NCBI RefSeq assembly: GCF_900104215.1
Contig: NZ_FMXO01000003.1
Location: forward strand, 124,001-188,000
DNA length: 64,000 nucleotides
Direction of reading: 5' to 3'
DNA from: Desulfonatronum thiosulfatophilum
Lineage (GTDB): Bacteria; Desulfobacterota; Desulfovibrionia; Desulfovibrionales; Desulfonatronaceae
Shown here: piece by piece, positions 27,531-36,061 of the stretch
How positions within the stretch are numbered: position 1 is the first letter of the stretch
Layout of the letters: every line of letters starts with the position of its first letter
Program-made: the position numbers and the translations under genes
Notes under the pieces: model-generated
What the model was told of the DNA's origin: nothing
Seen by the model: the letters and a program-made list of their open reading frames with translations, nothing else
Database searches by the model: none

Positions 27531-28619
27531 CTATTCATGCTCCCCTGCAGCTACGCCGTTGTCCGGAGCATCAGCGGATTGCAACTGGTCCAGGAAATTC
27601 AGGACGCCGGGGCGTTCCCCTCGGATTGGCGTTGAGGGCCGCTTGGTTTCGGGTTTGGGTGTTTGGTCCGGGCGGAACATTTGCCGTTCCAGGCTGCGTT
27701 GATAGGGGGTCCAGGAAGTGTCGTCGGGCAGGGCGTCAACGAGCAGGGCGGTCATGTTCACCTTGGCGTCCAGATTGTCAGCATAATGCAGGATCAGCGC
27801 CTCCATGGTCTTGGGCCGCCTGGGCGAGCCGTAGGCGTACTCGCCGTGATGGCTGATCAGCAGATGCTTGAAATGCAGCTTTAATCCAGGGGAGATGTCC
27901 GTCCTGGCTAAGAAAGGCTCCAGAATCTCGATTCCGAGCATAATATGGCCCAGGAGCCTTCCCGGATCGGTGTAATCGCGCTGGATTCCGGCGCTCAACT
28001 CCCAGGCCTTGCCCAGATCGTGGAATATTGCGGCGACCAGCAGGATTTCCCGGTCCACCTTGGGATAGAGCTCACTGATGGCCATGCACAGACGGCATAC
28101 GGCCAGGGTGTGCTCCAGGAGTCCGCCGATATAGGCATGGTGCATGCTTTTGGCCCCGGGAGCGAGGAGCAGCCGGGAACGGATCTCCGGCTCCCGCAGA
28201 ACCTTGCGGCAAAGTTTGCGCCATGGCCCATGGAGCAGTTCCCGCTTGCACAATTCTTCGATCTCCAGCAGCATTTCTTCCGGCTCCCGGACGCTGCGGG
28301 GCAGGAAAAGCGACCAGTCGATCTCCTCCGGAGCGATGGTCAGAGGTTCCAGGCAGTCGATTCGCAGTTGCATCTGCTCCCGGAAGAGATCCACCGCGCC
28401 GCAAACCCGAACCAGTTCGCCCACCGGAAGCTCGGGATAATTCTGACTGGCGGGACTCCAGATTTTTCCATCCAGCGCCCCGCGGGCATCCTGCAGACGG
28501 ACCTGCCAGTAGGGACCGTTCCGCGCCTGCCCCTGCCTGGCTTCCACGAGGACGAAAATCTCGTCGATCTTGGCGCCGGCTTGAAAATCCGGGATGAATA
28601 ATTTTTTTTGCGCAACCAT
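27531..28619 (-). CDS. YhaM-like 3'-5' exoribonuclease (OB fold plus HD domain)
   Basis: A 362-residue protein. The N-terminal OB-fold nucleic-acid-binding domain (~residues 10-95, GPYWQVRLQDARGALDGKIW) is followed by an HD phosphohydrolase domain (~150-320) with metal ligands in HHAYIGGLLEHTLAVC and AIFHDLGK. This arrangement is that of YhaM/CBF1, a 3'-5' exonuclease on RNA or DNA. A Gln/Pro/charged C-terminal tail follows. AAGGATA lies just before the ATG. Confidence 0.88.
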   Translation of the reverse strand: MVAQKKLFIPDFQAGAKIDEIFVLVEARQGQARNGPYWQVRLQDARGALDGKIWSPASQNYPELPVGELVRVCGAVDLFREQMQLRIDCLEPLTIAPEEIDWSLFLPRSVREPEEMLLEIEELCKRELLHGPWRKLCRKVLREPEIRSRLLLAPGAKSMHHAYIGGLLEHTLAVCRLCMAISELYPKVDREILLVAAIFHDLGKAWELSAGIQRDYTDPGRLLGHIMLGIEILEPFLARTDISPGLKLHFKHLLISHHGEYAYGSPRRPKTMEALILHYADNLDAKVNMTALLVDALPDDTSWTPYQRSLERQMFRPDQTPKPETKRPSTPIRGERPGVLNFLDQLQSADAPDNGVAAGEHE

Positions 28620-28767
28620 GTTGATATCCTTGAGGGGTTGAGCTAAGGGCTAAATTCCGTCTTCCGAAAAGAGGGCGGTGCGTATGTGTGCGATGCATGG
28701 CTGCCGGCCTGCATTCCGAGTCGCTGGGTTCATGGCGACGGACCTGTTCAACGCATGTAGCGCGGTT

Positions 28768-29016
28768 ATGACCAAAAAGAAAGAATCAGCTGAAGTCTCC
28801 ATCTATCCGGACTGGTGCAAGGGATGCGGAATATGCGTCGCCTTCTGCCCCGGACATGTCCTGGAACTGGGACCGGACGGCAAAGCCAGGGCAATCCAGG
28901 GAATAGAATGCCGGAACTGCGGGTTTTGCGAGTATCACTGCCCGGATTTCGCCATTGTGGTGAAGACAAAACGCAGCACAGCCAAAAAAGAAGTCGACCA
29001 TGCCCATGAAGGTTAA
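28768..29016 (+). CDS. korD: 2-oxoacid:ferredoxin oxidoreductase, delta (ferredoxin) subunit
   Basis: An 82-residue 8-Fe ferredoxin with two [4Fe-4S] motifs, CKGCGICVAFCPG and CRNCGFCEYHCPD, which carries electrons from the catalytic subunit to ferredoxin. It is the first gene of a tight korD-korA-korB-korC set, and korA starts inside its last 17 bases. ATG at 28768 is the likely start, but there is no good Shine-Dalgarno; ATG 28732 in frame is an alternative. Confidence 0.87.
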   Translation: MTKKKESAEVSIYPDWCKGCGICVAFCPGHVLELGPDGKARAIQGIECRNCGFCEYHCPDFAIVVKTKRSTAKKEVDHAHEG

Positions 29017-30163
29017 AAAAAATCAGCGCAAGGAAGAACGAGCCATTTTCGCGCTGGGGAACGAGGCTGTGGTGGAGGGCGCCCTGCTGGCCGGGTGTTC
29101 CTTCTTTGCGGGGTATCCCATCACCCCTTCGACGGAAATCGCCGAAATCATGGCCGACCGCCTTCCGAGAATCCCTGAAGGCGTCTTCATCCAGATGGAG
29201 GATGAAATCGCCAGCATGGGAGCGATCATCGGCGCCTCCCTGGCCGGCCGTAAATCCATGACCGCCACATCAGGTCCCGGTTTCTCCCTGATGCAGGAAC
29301 ACATCGGGTATGCGTGCATGACCGAGGCGCCCCTGGTCATTGTGAACGTCATGCGCGGCGGTCCGAGCACGGGGTTGCCCACCAGCCCGGCGCAGGGCGA
29401 CGTGCAACAGGCCAGATGGGGCACCCACGGCGACCATTCCATTATCGTCCTCTCGGCCAGCGACGTGCAGGAATGTCTGGATATGACGGTCCAGGCGTTC
29501 AACCTGTCGGAGAAATACCGCAGTCCGGTCATTCTGCTGCTGGATGAAATCACGGCGCACACCCGGGAGAAAATCCACATCCCGAACAAGGACACCTTTG
29601 AAATTTTTTCTCGGATCAAGCCTTCCATGCCGCCGGAATGGTTCGTGCCTTATGAGGAGTCCATGCGCGGCGTGCCGCCCATGCCCGCGCTGGGGGAAGG
29701 GTACCGCTTTCATGTCACGGGGCTGACACATGACGTCAATGGATACCCCACCTCGCGGCCCGAGGAAGTGCAGAAACTCATGCAGCGGCTTTTCCGGAAG
29801 ATTGATCAGTTCTTCTACGACATTCAGATTGTTGAAGAAACCGCCTGTGACGATGCCGAAGTCCTGGTCATCGCCTATGGCTGCGTGGCCCGATCCGCTC
29901 ATCTGGCCGTGCTGCAGGCGCGGGATCTGGGCATCAAGGCCGGGCTGCTCAAGCTGAAGACGCTGTTTCCATTTCCCCGGCCGGCCGTGGAAAAGCTGAT
30001 CCGGCAATGCCGGACCGTGATCGTCCCGGAAATGAACATGGGGCAGATGTCCCGGGAAGTGAAGCGGGTGAACAACGGCCACAGCCAGGTCCGGACCTTG
30101 AACCGCATCGACGGCCAGATCATCACTCCGGCGGAAATTCTCAAACAGCTCCAGAAGGCATGA
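29000..30163 (+). CDS. korA: 2-oxoacid (2-oxoglutarate-type):ferredoxin oxidoreductase, alpha subunit
   Basis: A 387-residue subunit. The N-terminal pyrimidine-binding domain holds AGYPITPSTEIAE (residues ~35-48) and TSGPGFSLMQEHIGYA; the C-terminal transketolase-like domain follows. Together with korB it decarboxylates a 2-oxoacid with CoA to acyl-CoA and reduced ferredoxin. The sequence style (GGPSTGLPTSPAQGD) fits the 2-oxoglutarate enzyme, supporting an incomplete TCA path to succinyl-CoA, but substrate assignment is by family only. In-frame starts are ATG 29000 or ATG 29006. Confidence 0.9.
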   Translation: MPMKVKKNQRKEERAIFALGNEAVVEGALLAGCSFFAGYPITPSTEIAEIMADRLPRIPEGVFIQMEDEIASMGAIIGASLAGRKSMTATSGPGFSLMQEHIGYACMTEAPLVIVNVMRGGPSTGLPTSPAQGDVQQARWGTHGDHSIIVLSASDVQECLDMTVQAFNLSEKYRSPVILLLDEITAHTREKIHIPNKDTFEIFSRIKPSMPPEWFVPYEESMRGVPPMPALGEGYRFHVTGLTHDVNGYPTSRPEEVQKLMQRLFRKIDQFFYDIQIVEETACDDAEVLVIAYGCVARSAHLAVLQARDLGIKAGLLKLKTLFPFPRPAVEKLIRQCRTVIVPEMNMGQMSREVKRVNNGHSQVRTLNRIDGQIITPAEILKQLQKA

Positions 30164-30175
30164 ACGGTAACGATC

Positions 30176-31009
30176 ATGGCAGAAGTAACTCAATTGATTC
30201 ATCACTACCTGCGGCACAATAAACGATTTCCGCACGTACTCTGCCCGGGCTGCGGCCACGGCATCGTTCTGGGCTCCCTGGTGCGCAGCGTCCACCAGCT
30301 CGGGCTGACCAAGGACGAAGTGGTCATTGTGGCCGGAATCGGCTGTTCCGGGCGGATCGCGGTCTATGTCGACTTCAATACCGTGCATACCACGCATGGC
30401 CGAGCCCTGACCTTTGCCACGGGAATCAAGATGGCCAATCCCAAGCTGAAGGTCATCGTGGTCATGGGCGACGGCGATGCCCTGTCCATCGGCGGCAATC
30501 ATTTTCTGCACGCGGCCCGGCGCAACATCGGCCTCACCGCCTTGATCCTGAACAACAACATCTACGGGATGACCGGAGGACAGACGTCCTCCACCACGCC
30601 GGAGAGCAGCTACTCCACCACCAGCCCCTTCGGGCAGCAGGAACAGTCCTTCGACATCGTCAAACTGGCCAAGGCCGCGGGCGCTCCCTACGTGGCCCGC
30701 AGCACGGTGCTGCACGTCAAGTTGCTGGACCGGGTCATCACCACGGCTCTGGAGCGTCCCGGCTTCAATCTCGTGGAGGCCCTCACCCCGTGCCACACCC
30801 AGTACGGCCGCAAGAACAAGTTCAAGACCACCGTGGACATGTACAAGTGGTACAAGAAAAACGCGATTCCCATTGATGCGTATCAGAAACTTCCGGAAGC
30901 CGAGCAGGCATTGCGCACGCCCATCGGCATCATCTCCGAAGAAACCAGGCCATCGCTTGAAGAGCGGTATGCCATGATGAAATCCCGTTTGGAGGGAGCA
31001 AAGTCATGA
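30176..31009 (+). CDS. korB: 2-oxoacid:ferredoxin oxidoreductase, beta subunit (TPP-binding)
   Basis: A 277-residue thiamine-pyrophosphate-binding subunit with FPHVLCPGCGHGIVLG at the start (a cluster-associated Cys pair), the TPP motif GDGDALSIGGNHFLHAARRN near 100-119, and NNNIYGMTGGQTSSTTP. It lies 12 bases after korA and overlaps korC by ATGA. Confidence 0.92.
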   Translation: MAEVTQLIHHYLRHNKRFPHVLCPGCGHGIVLGSLVRSVHQLGLTKDEVVIVAGIGCSGRIAVYVDFNTVHTTHGRALTFATGIKMANPKLKVIVVMGDGDALSIGGNHFLHAARRNIGLTALILNNNIYGMTGGQTSSTTPESSYSTTSPFGQQEQSFDIVKLAKAAGAPYVARSTVLHVKLLDRVITTALERPGFNLVEALTPCHTQYGRKNKFKTTVDMYKWYKKNAIPIDAYQKLPEAEQALRTPIGIISEETRPSLEERYAMMKSRLEGAKS

Positions 31010-31590
31010 AAACCCCTCAAGAGATTCAACGCTTTGAACTGCGTCTTTCCGGCCTGGGCGGACAGGGCATACTGACCCTGGGCAAGGTGCTCGGCGCGGG
31101 TCTGGCCCTGGAAGAGGGCTACTACGTGGCCCAGACCCAAAGTTACGGACCCGAAGCCAGGGGCGGCGCCAGCCGCTCCGACCTGGTGATCAGCTCCCAT
31201 CCCATCAGCTATCCCAAGCCGGAACAGCTTGACCTGCTGGTGGCCCTGAGCCAGGAAGCCTGCAACCAGTACTACCGGAACCTGAAAAACGGCGGATTCC
31301 TCCTGGTAGACGATTCCCTGGTCAAGCAGACCCCGACCAACATCTACTGGGGGCTGCCCTTCACCACGCTGGCCAAGGACAAGCTGGGCATTGCCCAGGC
31401 GGCCAATATGGTGCTTTTGGGCGCTCTGGCCCACCTGGTGCCTTTCATTCTTCCCCGGGCCATGAAAAAAGGGCTGGAAACCAGCCTCTCGCCAAGATTT
31501 CTGGAATCCAACCTCAAGGCCTTTCAGCTCGGACTGACGCAGGCCAAGAAAAAATACCCGGATGTAGGTACGCAATGGACATCCTCCTGA
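31006..31590 (+). CDS. korC: 2-oxoacid:ferredoxin oxidoreductase, gamma subunit
   Basis: A 194-residue subunit with the family start LRLSGLGGQGILTLGKVLG and the SYGPEARGGASRSDLVIS segment. It is structural and CoA-binding in the complex. GGAGGG lies upstream of its ATG, which overlaps the korB stop. Its last 16 bases overlap surE. Confidence 0.9.
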   Translation: MKTPQEIQRFELRLSGLGGQGILTLGKVLGAGLALEEGYYVAQTQSYGPEARGGASRSDLVISSHPISYPKPEQLDLLVALSQEACNQYYRNLKNGGFLLVDDSLVKQTPTNIYWGLPFTTLAKDKLGIAQAANMVLLGALAHLVPFILPRAMKKGLETSLSPRFLESNLKAFQLGLTQAKKKYPDVGTQWTSS

Positions 31591-32336
31591 CCAACGACGA
31601 CGGCATCTATGCTCTGGGGCTGCGCGCCATGTACCGGGCCCTGCGCAAGGCCGGCCATACGGTGCATGTCGTGGCGCCGCTGACCGAACAATCCGCCGTG
31701 GGGCACGCCATTACGCTGAGCATGCCGCTCAAGATCAAGGAGATCCGGGAGTCGGAATTCCAGGGCATCGGCGTCTTCGGCACGCCCGTGGACTGCGCCA
31801 AGCTGGCCTTGAGCACGCTTTTGGGCTCGCCACCGGATGTGATCATTTCCGGGATCAACAACGGGGCCAATGTGGGCGTGGATATTCTCTATTCCGGAAC
31901 CGTTTCCGCGGCCACGGAAGGCGCCCTGGCCGGGTTGCCGTCCCTGGCCGTGTCCATGGACGACTTCCATCCCGTGAACCTGGACCCCCAGGCGGAGTAC
32001 ACCGCCCGGTTGCTTGAGGAGCTGGACTGGTCGTCGTTGCCCAGGCGCTGCCTGTTGAACCTGAATTTTCCCAAGTGCGATCTCGCGTCCGTTCAGGGTT
32101 TGCGGTTCTGCCCCCAGACCCAGGCCGTCTACCATGACAAGCACGACCAGCGCATTGATCCGCGCGGAGGCGGGTACTATTGGCTGCACGGAGAAATTCC
32201 CGCCAGCGACGTCGGACAGGACACGGACCGCGGCCTGCTCAGCCAGGGCTTCATCACCCTGACCCCCCTGCGCTTCGACTTCACGGACTACGCCACCATG
32301 GAGCACCTCCAGCGCACCATGGGGAAGTCGGTGTAA
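31575..32336 (+). CDS. surE: 5'-nucleotidase SurE
   Basis: A 253-residue metal-dependent nucleotidase and exopolyphosphatase used in stationary-phase survival and nucleotide salvage. Signature LLTNDDGI at 4-11 (metal Asp pair), GTPVDCAKLAL, and SGINNGANVGVDILYSGTVSAATEG. It starts within the end of korC, so it is translated from the same mRNA. There is no obvious terminator; a hexanucleotide tract follows the stop. Confidence 0.94.
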   Translation: MDILLTNDDGIYALGLRAMYRALRKAGHTVHVVAPLTEQSAVGHAITLSMPLKIKEIRESEFQGIGVFGTPVDCAKLALSTLLGSPPDVIISGINNGANVGVDILYSGTVSAATEGALAGLPSLAVSMDDFHPVNLDPQAEYTARLLEELDWSSLPRRCLLNLNFPKCDLASVQGLRFCPQTQAVYHDKHDQRIDPRGGGYYWLHGEIPASDVGQDTDRGLLSQGFITLTPLRFDFTDYATMEHLQRTMGKSV

Positions 32337-32730
32337 TTTCCGTTACTAATCGGAATCTTAATCTTAATCTTAATCGCAATCGCAATCGCAATCGAAACCT
32401 GGGACCACCGCACCCGTGATTCGATGGCTCCAGGCTCAAGCTAGACTTGGCCAGGGCTTCGAGCTGGGATTATAGTTTTTGGGCATTTAATGCGCTAAAA
32501 CCTGATCCACGATATTACACCTATCTTCCGGCCGTCCCATGACAAGACGTGCCGCACTGGGGTGCGGCGGTCCCAGGGGGCGATTGCGGATGCACTGAAT
32601 TGTGGAGAAGATACGATTTCGATTTCGATTTCGTTTTGGATTTGGATTTGGATTTTGATAAATACGAGAGATGATGTGCTTTTGAACTTCAAAACCTGGA
32701 ACCGATAGCGGTATCCAAACATTAATATCC
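32337..32730. repeat. Intergenic inverted-repeat element with hexanucleotide tracts
   Basis: No gene seen. An AATCTT/AATCGC tract (32346-32398) and a GATTTC tract (32614-32660) face each other as an inverted pair. Inside them a further inverted repeat of 17 bases (about 32399-32415 and 32561-32577, starting CTGGGACC) brings the ends together. The piece between surE and the DUF39 gene could fold into a large imperfect hairpin. Confidence 0.7.
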
Positions 32731-33906
32731 ATGAGTGAACAGAAAAAAGTCAGGAAAACCGTCCGGGAGATCAATGACCGGATTCGGAAAGGACAGGCCG
32801 TGGTGCTTACGGCCAAGGAAATGATCGACGCCGTGAAATCCATGGGCAAGGTCAAGGCGGCCCAGGAGGTGGACGTGGTCACCACGGGCACCTTTTCGCC
32901 CATGTGTTCCTCGGGTATCTTTTTCAATATCGGCCAGCCGGAACCGCCCCTGATCAAGGCGGGCAAGATCTGGCTGAACGATGTACCGGCCTACGGCGGG
33001 CTGGCCGCTGTGGACGGTTATCTCGGGGTGACCGAGCCGGCCGAAGACGACCCACTGAACAAGGTTTTCCCCGGCCGTTTCAAGTACGGCGGTGGCCATG
33101 TGATCGAGGATCTGCTGAATGGTCAAAAAGTTCGCGTCCGGGCCGCGGGATACGGCACGGACTGCTATCCCCGCAAGTTGCTGGAACGGGAAATGGCCCT
33201 GGAGGACTTTCGCAGCGTGGAGCTTCTGAACCCGCGCAACGGCTACCAGAATTACAATTGCGCCGTGAACTTCGGCGAAAAGGTCGTCTATACCTACATG
33301 GGGCCGATCAAGCCACGGTGCGCCAATGCCAATTACGCAACTGCCGGCGCATTGAGCCCGCTCTTCAATGACCCTTACTTCCGGACCATCGGCCTGGGAA
33401 CCAAGATCTTCCTGGGCGGGGGCGTCGGCTGGGTTATCGGCGCGGGAACCCAGCACAATCCCAAGCCCAAGCGAACGCCGCGGGGCATTCCTCTCACCCC
33501 CTCCGGAACATTGATGGTCAAGGGCGATCTTAAAGGCATGCAGGCCCGCTACCTGCGCGGCGTGAGCTTTCTCGGGTACGGCTGTTCGCTGAGCGTGGGC
33601 CTGGGCATACCTATTCCCATTCTGGATGAGGAGATGGCCTGGTTCACAGGCGTGGCGGACGAGGACATCATGATTCCCATTGTGGACTACGGCCATGATT
33701 ATCCCCACGGCGTTCCCAAAAATCATGGCCATGTGAGTTACGCCGAGTTGCGCTCCGGAACGATCCGCGTGGGCGACAGGGATACCGCCACCGTTCCTTT
33801 GACCAGCTATACGTATTCCCTGGAAATCGCCCAAACCCTCAAGCAATGGATCGAGCAGGGAGCCTTTACTCTTGGTGAGCCCCAGGAGATGATTCATTCC
33901 GAGTGA
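32731..33906 (+). CDS. DUF39 homocysteine-biosynthesis protein (COG1900)
   Basis: A 391-residue protein that matches DUF39 along its length: TTGTFSPMCSSGIFFNIGQPEPPLI near 50-75, LNDVPAYGGLAAVDGYLG, and FLGGGVGWVIGAGTQHNP. In methanogens and Desulfovibrio this family is needed to turn aspartate semialdehyde plus sulfide into homocysteine without the usual acyl-homoserine route, working with a NIL/ferredoxin protein. Here the next gene carries two [4Fe-4S] clusters and may donate electrons (inference). There is no clear Shine-Dalgarno before the ATG. Confidence 0.88.
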   Translation: MSEQKKVRKTVREINDRIRKGQAVVLTAKEMIDAVKSMGKVKAAQEVDVVTTGTFSPMCSSGIFFNIGQPEPPLIKAGKIWLNDVPAYGGLAAVDGYLGVTEPAEDDPLNKVFPGRFKYGGGHVIEDLLNGQKVRVRAAGYGTDCYPRKLLEREMALEDFRSVELLNPRNGYQNYNCAVNFGEKVVYTYMGPIKPRCANANYATAGALSPLFNDPYFRTIGLGTKIFLGGGVGWVIGAGTQHNPKPKRTPRGIPLTPSGTLMVKGDLKGMQARYLRGVSFLGYGCSLSVGLGIPIPILDEEMAWFTGVADEDIMIPIVDYGHDYPHGVPKNHGHVSYAELRSGTIRVGDRDTATVPLTSYTYSLEIAQTLKQWIEQGAFTLGEPQEMIHSE

Positions 33907-33997
33907 GCGCGCCGGATCGTCGACGGATCGGCTTGCCGGATCACCTGTTGAGAAGCAGCCCATCCAAGATTGATCATATTGCGAATATGGAGCCGAC

Positions 33998-35113
33998 ATG
34001 ACCAGCGAGGTAGTTTTCTGGGACCTGCGCACGACCCGCAAGGCGACATATGAGGTGAAATTGCGCCGCCTGCTCAAGGCCGCGGGAGTGTCCGACGCAG
34101 TGCGTTCCGGCGATCTGACCGCGGTAAAGCTGCATTTCGGAGAATCCGGGACCACCGGTTTCGTCTCGCCCCTGTGGCTTCGGCCGATCATTGCCTTTTT
34201 ACGCAAACTCGGATCCAAACCCTTTTTGACGGATACCAACACTTTGTATGTGGGCAACCGGGGCGAGGCGGTCTCGCATTGCCTTCAGGCCGCCATGCAC
34301 GGTTTTGATCCGCTTCTGCTCGGGGCGCCGGTGATCATTGCGGACGGCCTGAACAGCCGCAACCAGGTCACGGTGCCTTTTTTGGGACGGCAGATCCGGG
34401 AGGCTCATCTGGCCGGGGATATCCTTGCGGCCGATTCCCTGCTGACCATATCGCATTTCAAGGGCCACGAACTGGCGGGTATCGGCGGAAGCCTGAAAAA
34501 CATGGCCATGGGGTGCGCTACCCGCCAGGGCAAGATGCATCAGCATGGCTGCCTGGCCCCCATGGTTCACGCCCAGGAGTGTCGAGGCTGCGCTTCGTGC
34601 GTGGGCGTCTGCGCTGCTGGGGCTCTCCAACTTGATGAAGATAACAAGATTCATTTAAGCCCGGAATTGTGCGTCGGCTGCGGCGCATGCCTGCACACCT
34701 GTCGGAAAAACTGTTTTGCCATTGACTGGAAGACCGACATCACCGCGTTTATGGAACGGATGATGGAATATGCCGCGGCCGTTGTGCGGTCCATGACGAA
34801 ATCACGGGCCTGCGCGCATATCAGTTTTGTCACCCAGGTTACTCCGCAGTGTGATTGTGCCGGGTACAGCGACAAACCCATCTGCCCGGATATCGGCATC
34901 CTGGCTTCGCGTGATCCGGTTGCCCTGGATCAAGCCTGTCTGGACATGGTCAACAAGGCCGAAGCCCTGCACCCCAGCCACCTCCCCCCGGGGCTTGCGG
35001 CCGGCGAGGACAAATTCCGGGCCATGCACCCGCACGTCCCGGCGGATTACGGCCTGGACTACGCGCAGGACCTCGGACTCGGCTCCAGAAAATACCATAT
35101 TCGGGAGATCTGA
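33998..35113 (+). CDS. DUF362 protein with two [4Fe-4S] clusters
   Basis: A 371-residue protein: the DUF362 domain (residues ~40-185, VKLHFGESGTTGF and ISHFKGHELAGIGGSLKNM) is followed by a bacterial ferredoxin segment with CRGCASCVGVC and CVGCGACLHTC, then DUF362 continues (SRDPVALDQACLDMV). Probably a cytosolic iron-sulfur redox protein; the biochemical function of DUF362 is not established. GGAG lies six bases before the ATG. Its position right after the DUF39 gene (91-base gap) suggests a common task in sulfur assimilation. Confidence 0.85.
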   Translation: MTSEVVFWDLRTTRKATYEVKLRRLLKAAGVSDAVRSGDLTAVKLHFGESGTTGFVSPLWLRPIIAFLRKLGSKPFLTDTNTLYVGNRGEAVSHCLQAAMHGFDPLLLGAPVIIADGLNSRNQVTVPFLGRQIREAHLAGDILAADSLLTISHFKGHELAGIGGSLKNMAMGCATRQGKMHQHGCLAPMVHAQECRGCASCVGVCAAGALQLDEDNKIHLSPELCVGCGACLHTCRKNCFAIDWKTDITAFMERMMEYAAAVVRSMTKSRACAHISFVTQVTPQCDCAGYSDKPICPDIGILASRDPVALDQACLDMVNKAEALHPSHLPPGLAAGEDKFRAMHPHVPADYGLDYAQDLGLGSRKYHIREI

Positions 35114-35446
35114 GGCCAGGTTTGAGAAAATCATCGAAATCGCTATCGCTATCGCAATCGGGAATTGTCGCTAACCGTAGCGTAACAGCCATTCGTCATC
35201 GAAGGTTGTCATACGCCTTGACGATCGTCATTCAGTGACCATTGGACTTTTTTTCGATTTCGATTTCGATTTCGATTTCGATATGGATTTCGATTGAAGG
35301 GGAAGTTTGGATCTCGGGTTTGTTTGATTCCGGGAGGTAGACATCATTAGTCGAAGGGAATATATACATCAGTCTTTATTTTATACATTCGTTCCATGCC
35401 AATGGTTCGGCTTTTTTAACTAATTTTCAATCATTTGGAGGATAAA
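35114..35446. repeat. Intergenic region with inverted hexanucleotide tracts
   Basis: No gene of normal size. An AATCGC-type tract (35131-35161) and a GATTTC-type tract (35254-35295) are inverted relative to each other and flank a ~90-base core. The rest is AT-rich and must hold the promoter for the small basic gene that follows. Confidence 0.65.
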
Positions 35447-35554
35447 ATGGGCAGGCATAAGAAAATTGAGCGCAAGAAAGAACTGGATCGCCGCCGTCAA
35501 CGCCGAGAAAAAAGGCTTAAGCAGCGAATCAAGGATGCAAAGGCTGCTAAATAA
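35447..35554 (+). CDS. Tiny highly basic protein (35 residues)
   Basis: Starts MGRHKKIERKK and ends DAKAAK; 18 of 35 residues are Lys or Arg. It is a short charged helix, ribosomal-protein-like in composition, and could bind RNA or DNA (inference). A strong signal GGAGG-ATAAA-ATG precedes it and the stop is 44 bases before the fmdB-like gene, so the two are likely cotranscribed. I do not recognise a named family. Confidence 0.7.
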   Translation: MGRHKKIERKKELDRRRQRREKRLKQRIKDAKAAK

Positions 35555-35598
35555 ATTGCAACCCTTGTCAACTTTACTTTTCAAGGAGAGCCCAGAAT

Positions 35599-35916
35599 AT
35601 GCCCATTTATGAGTATCGCTGTCAGGAATGTCAGCAGGTATTTGAGCAATGGCAAAAGGATTACAGCGAACAGGACAAAACCTGTCCAGTCTGCGGAAGC
35701 CATGCGCAGCGTTTGATTTCGAATACTTCCTTCGTCCTGAAGGGATCCGGCTGGTATGTTACGGACTACTGTAACAAGGAGAATCCATCCAAGGGAAACG
35801 GCAAGAAGACCGAAGGCGCCGAGGCAGCGAAAGATGCGCCTGCCGCTCCTTCGGCCAAGCCTGCTGAGTCCTCGACGCCCGCCGGCACCGGTTCAAGTGC
35901 GTCTTCAACTGAATGA
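35599..35916 (+). CDS. FmdB-family zinc-ribbon protein
   Basis: A 105-residue protein beginning MPIYEYRCQECQQVFEQWQ with a second pair CPVCGSHAQR, giving a CX2C...CX2C zinc ribbon in residues 1-45. The C-terminal ~45 residues are low-complexity Ala/Ser/Pro/Lys. FmdB-type proteins are small putative regulators; function is unproven. AAGGAGAG lies about nine bases before the ATG. Confidence 0.88.
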   Translation: MPIYEYRCQECQQVFEQWQKDYSEQDKTCPVCGSHAQRLISNTSFVLKGSGWYVTDYCNKENPSKGNGKKTEGAEAAKDAPAAPSAKPAESSTPAGTGSSASSTE

Positions 35917-36027
35917 CATTGATCGGCAGTCTTGAGGGACTGCCTTTTTCTTTCTTCAATATTTGCAGCCCGGGAGTCCGGCGAACATAATATGTCGCTA
36001 TGCTCCACTCCTTGACAATCAGACAAA

Positions 36028-36056
36028 TTATTCCCGCAAAGGCGGGCATCCAGGAT
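36028..36056 (+). repeat. REP-like palindromic unit upstream of purB
   Basis: The CCCGCAAAGGCGGG palindrome with flanks ATT and CATCCAGG, a widely scattered intergenic repeat. It is closely related to the two inverted copies at 51.97 and 52.02 kb and ends six bases before the purB start. Confidence 0.75.
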
Positions 36057-36061
36057 TGAAG

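Noticed and set aside
29270-30796. A 508-codon open frame antisense to korA/korB
   Set aside because: Low-complexity composition (His, Gln, Gly) typical of antisense frames; no domain seen.
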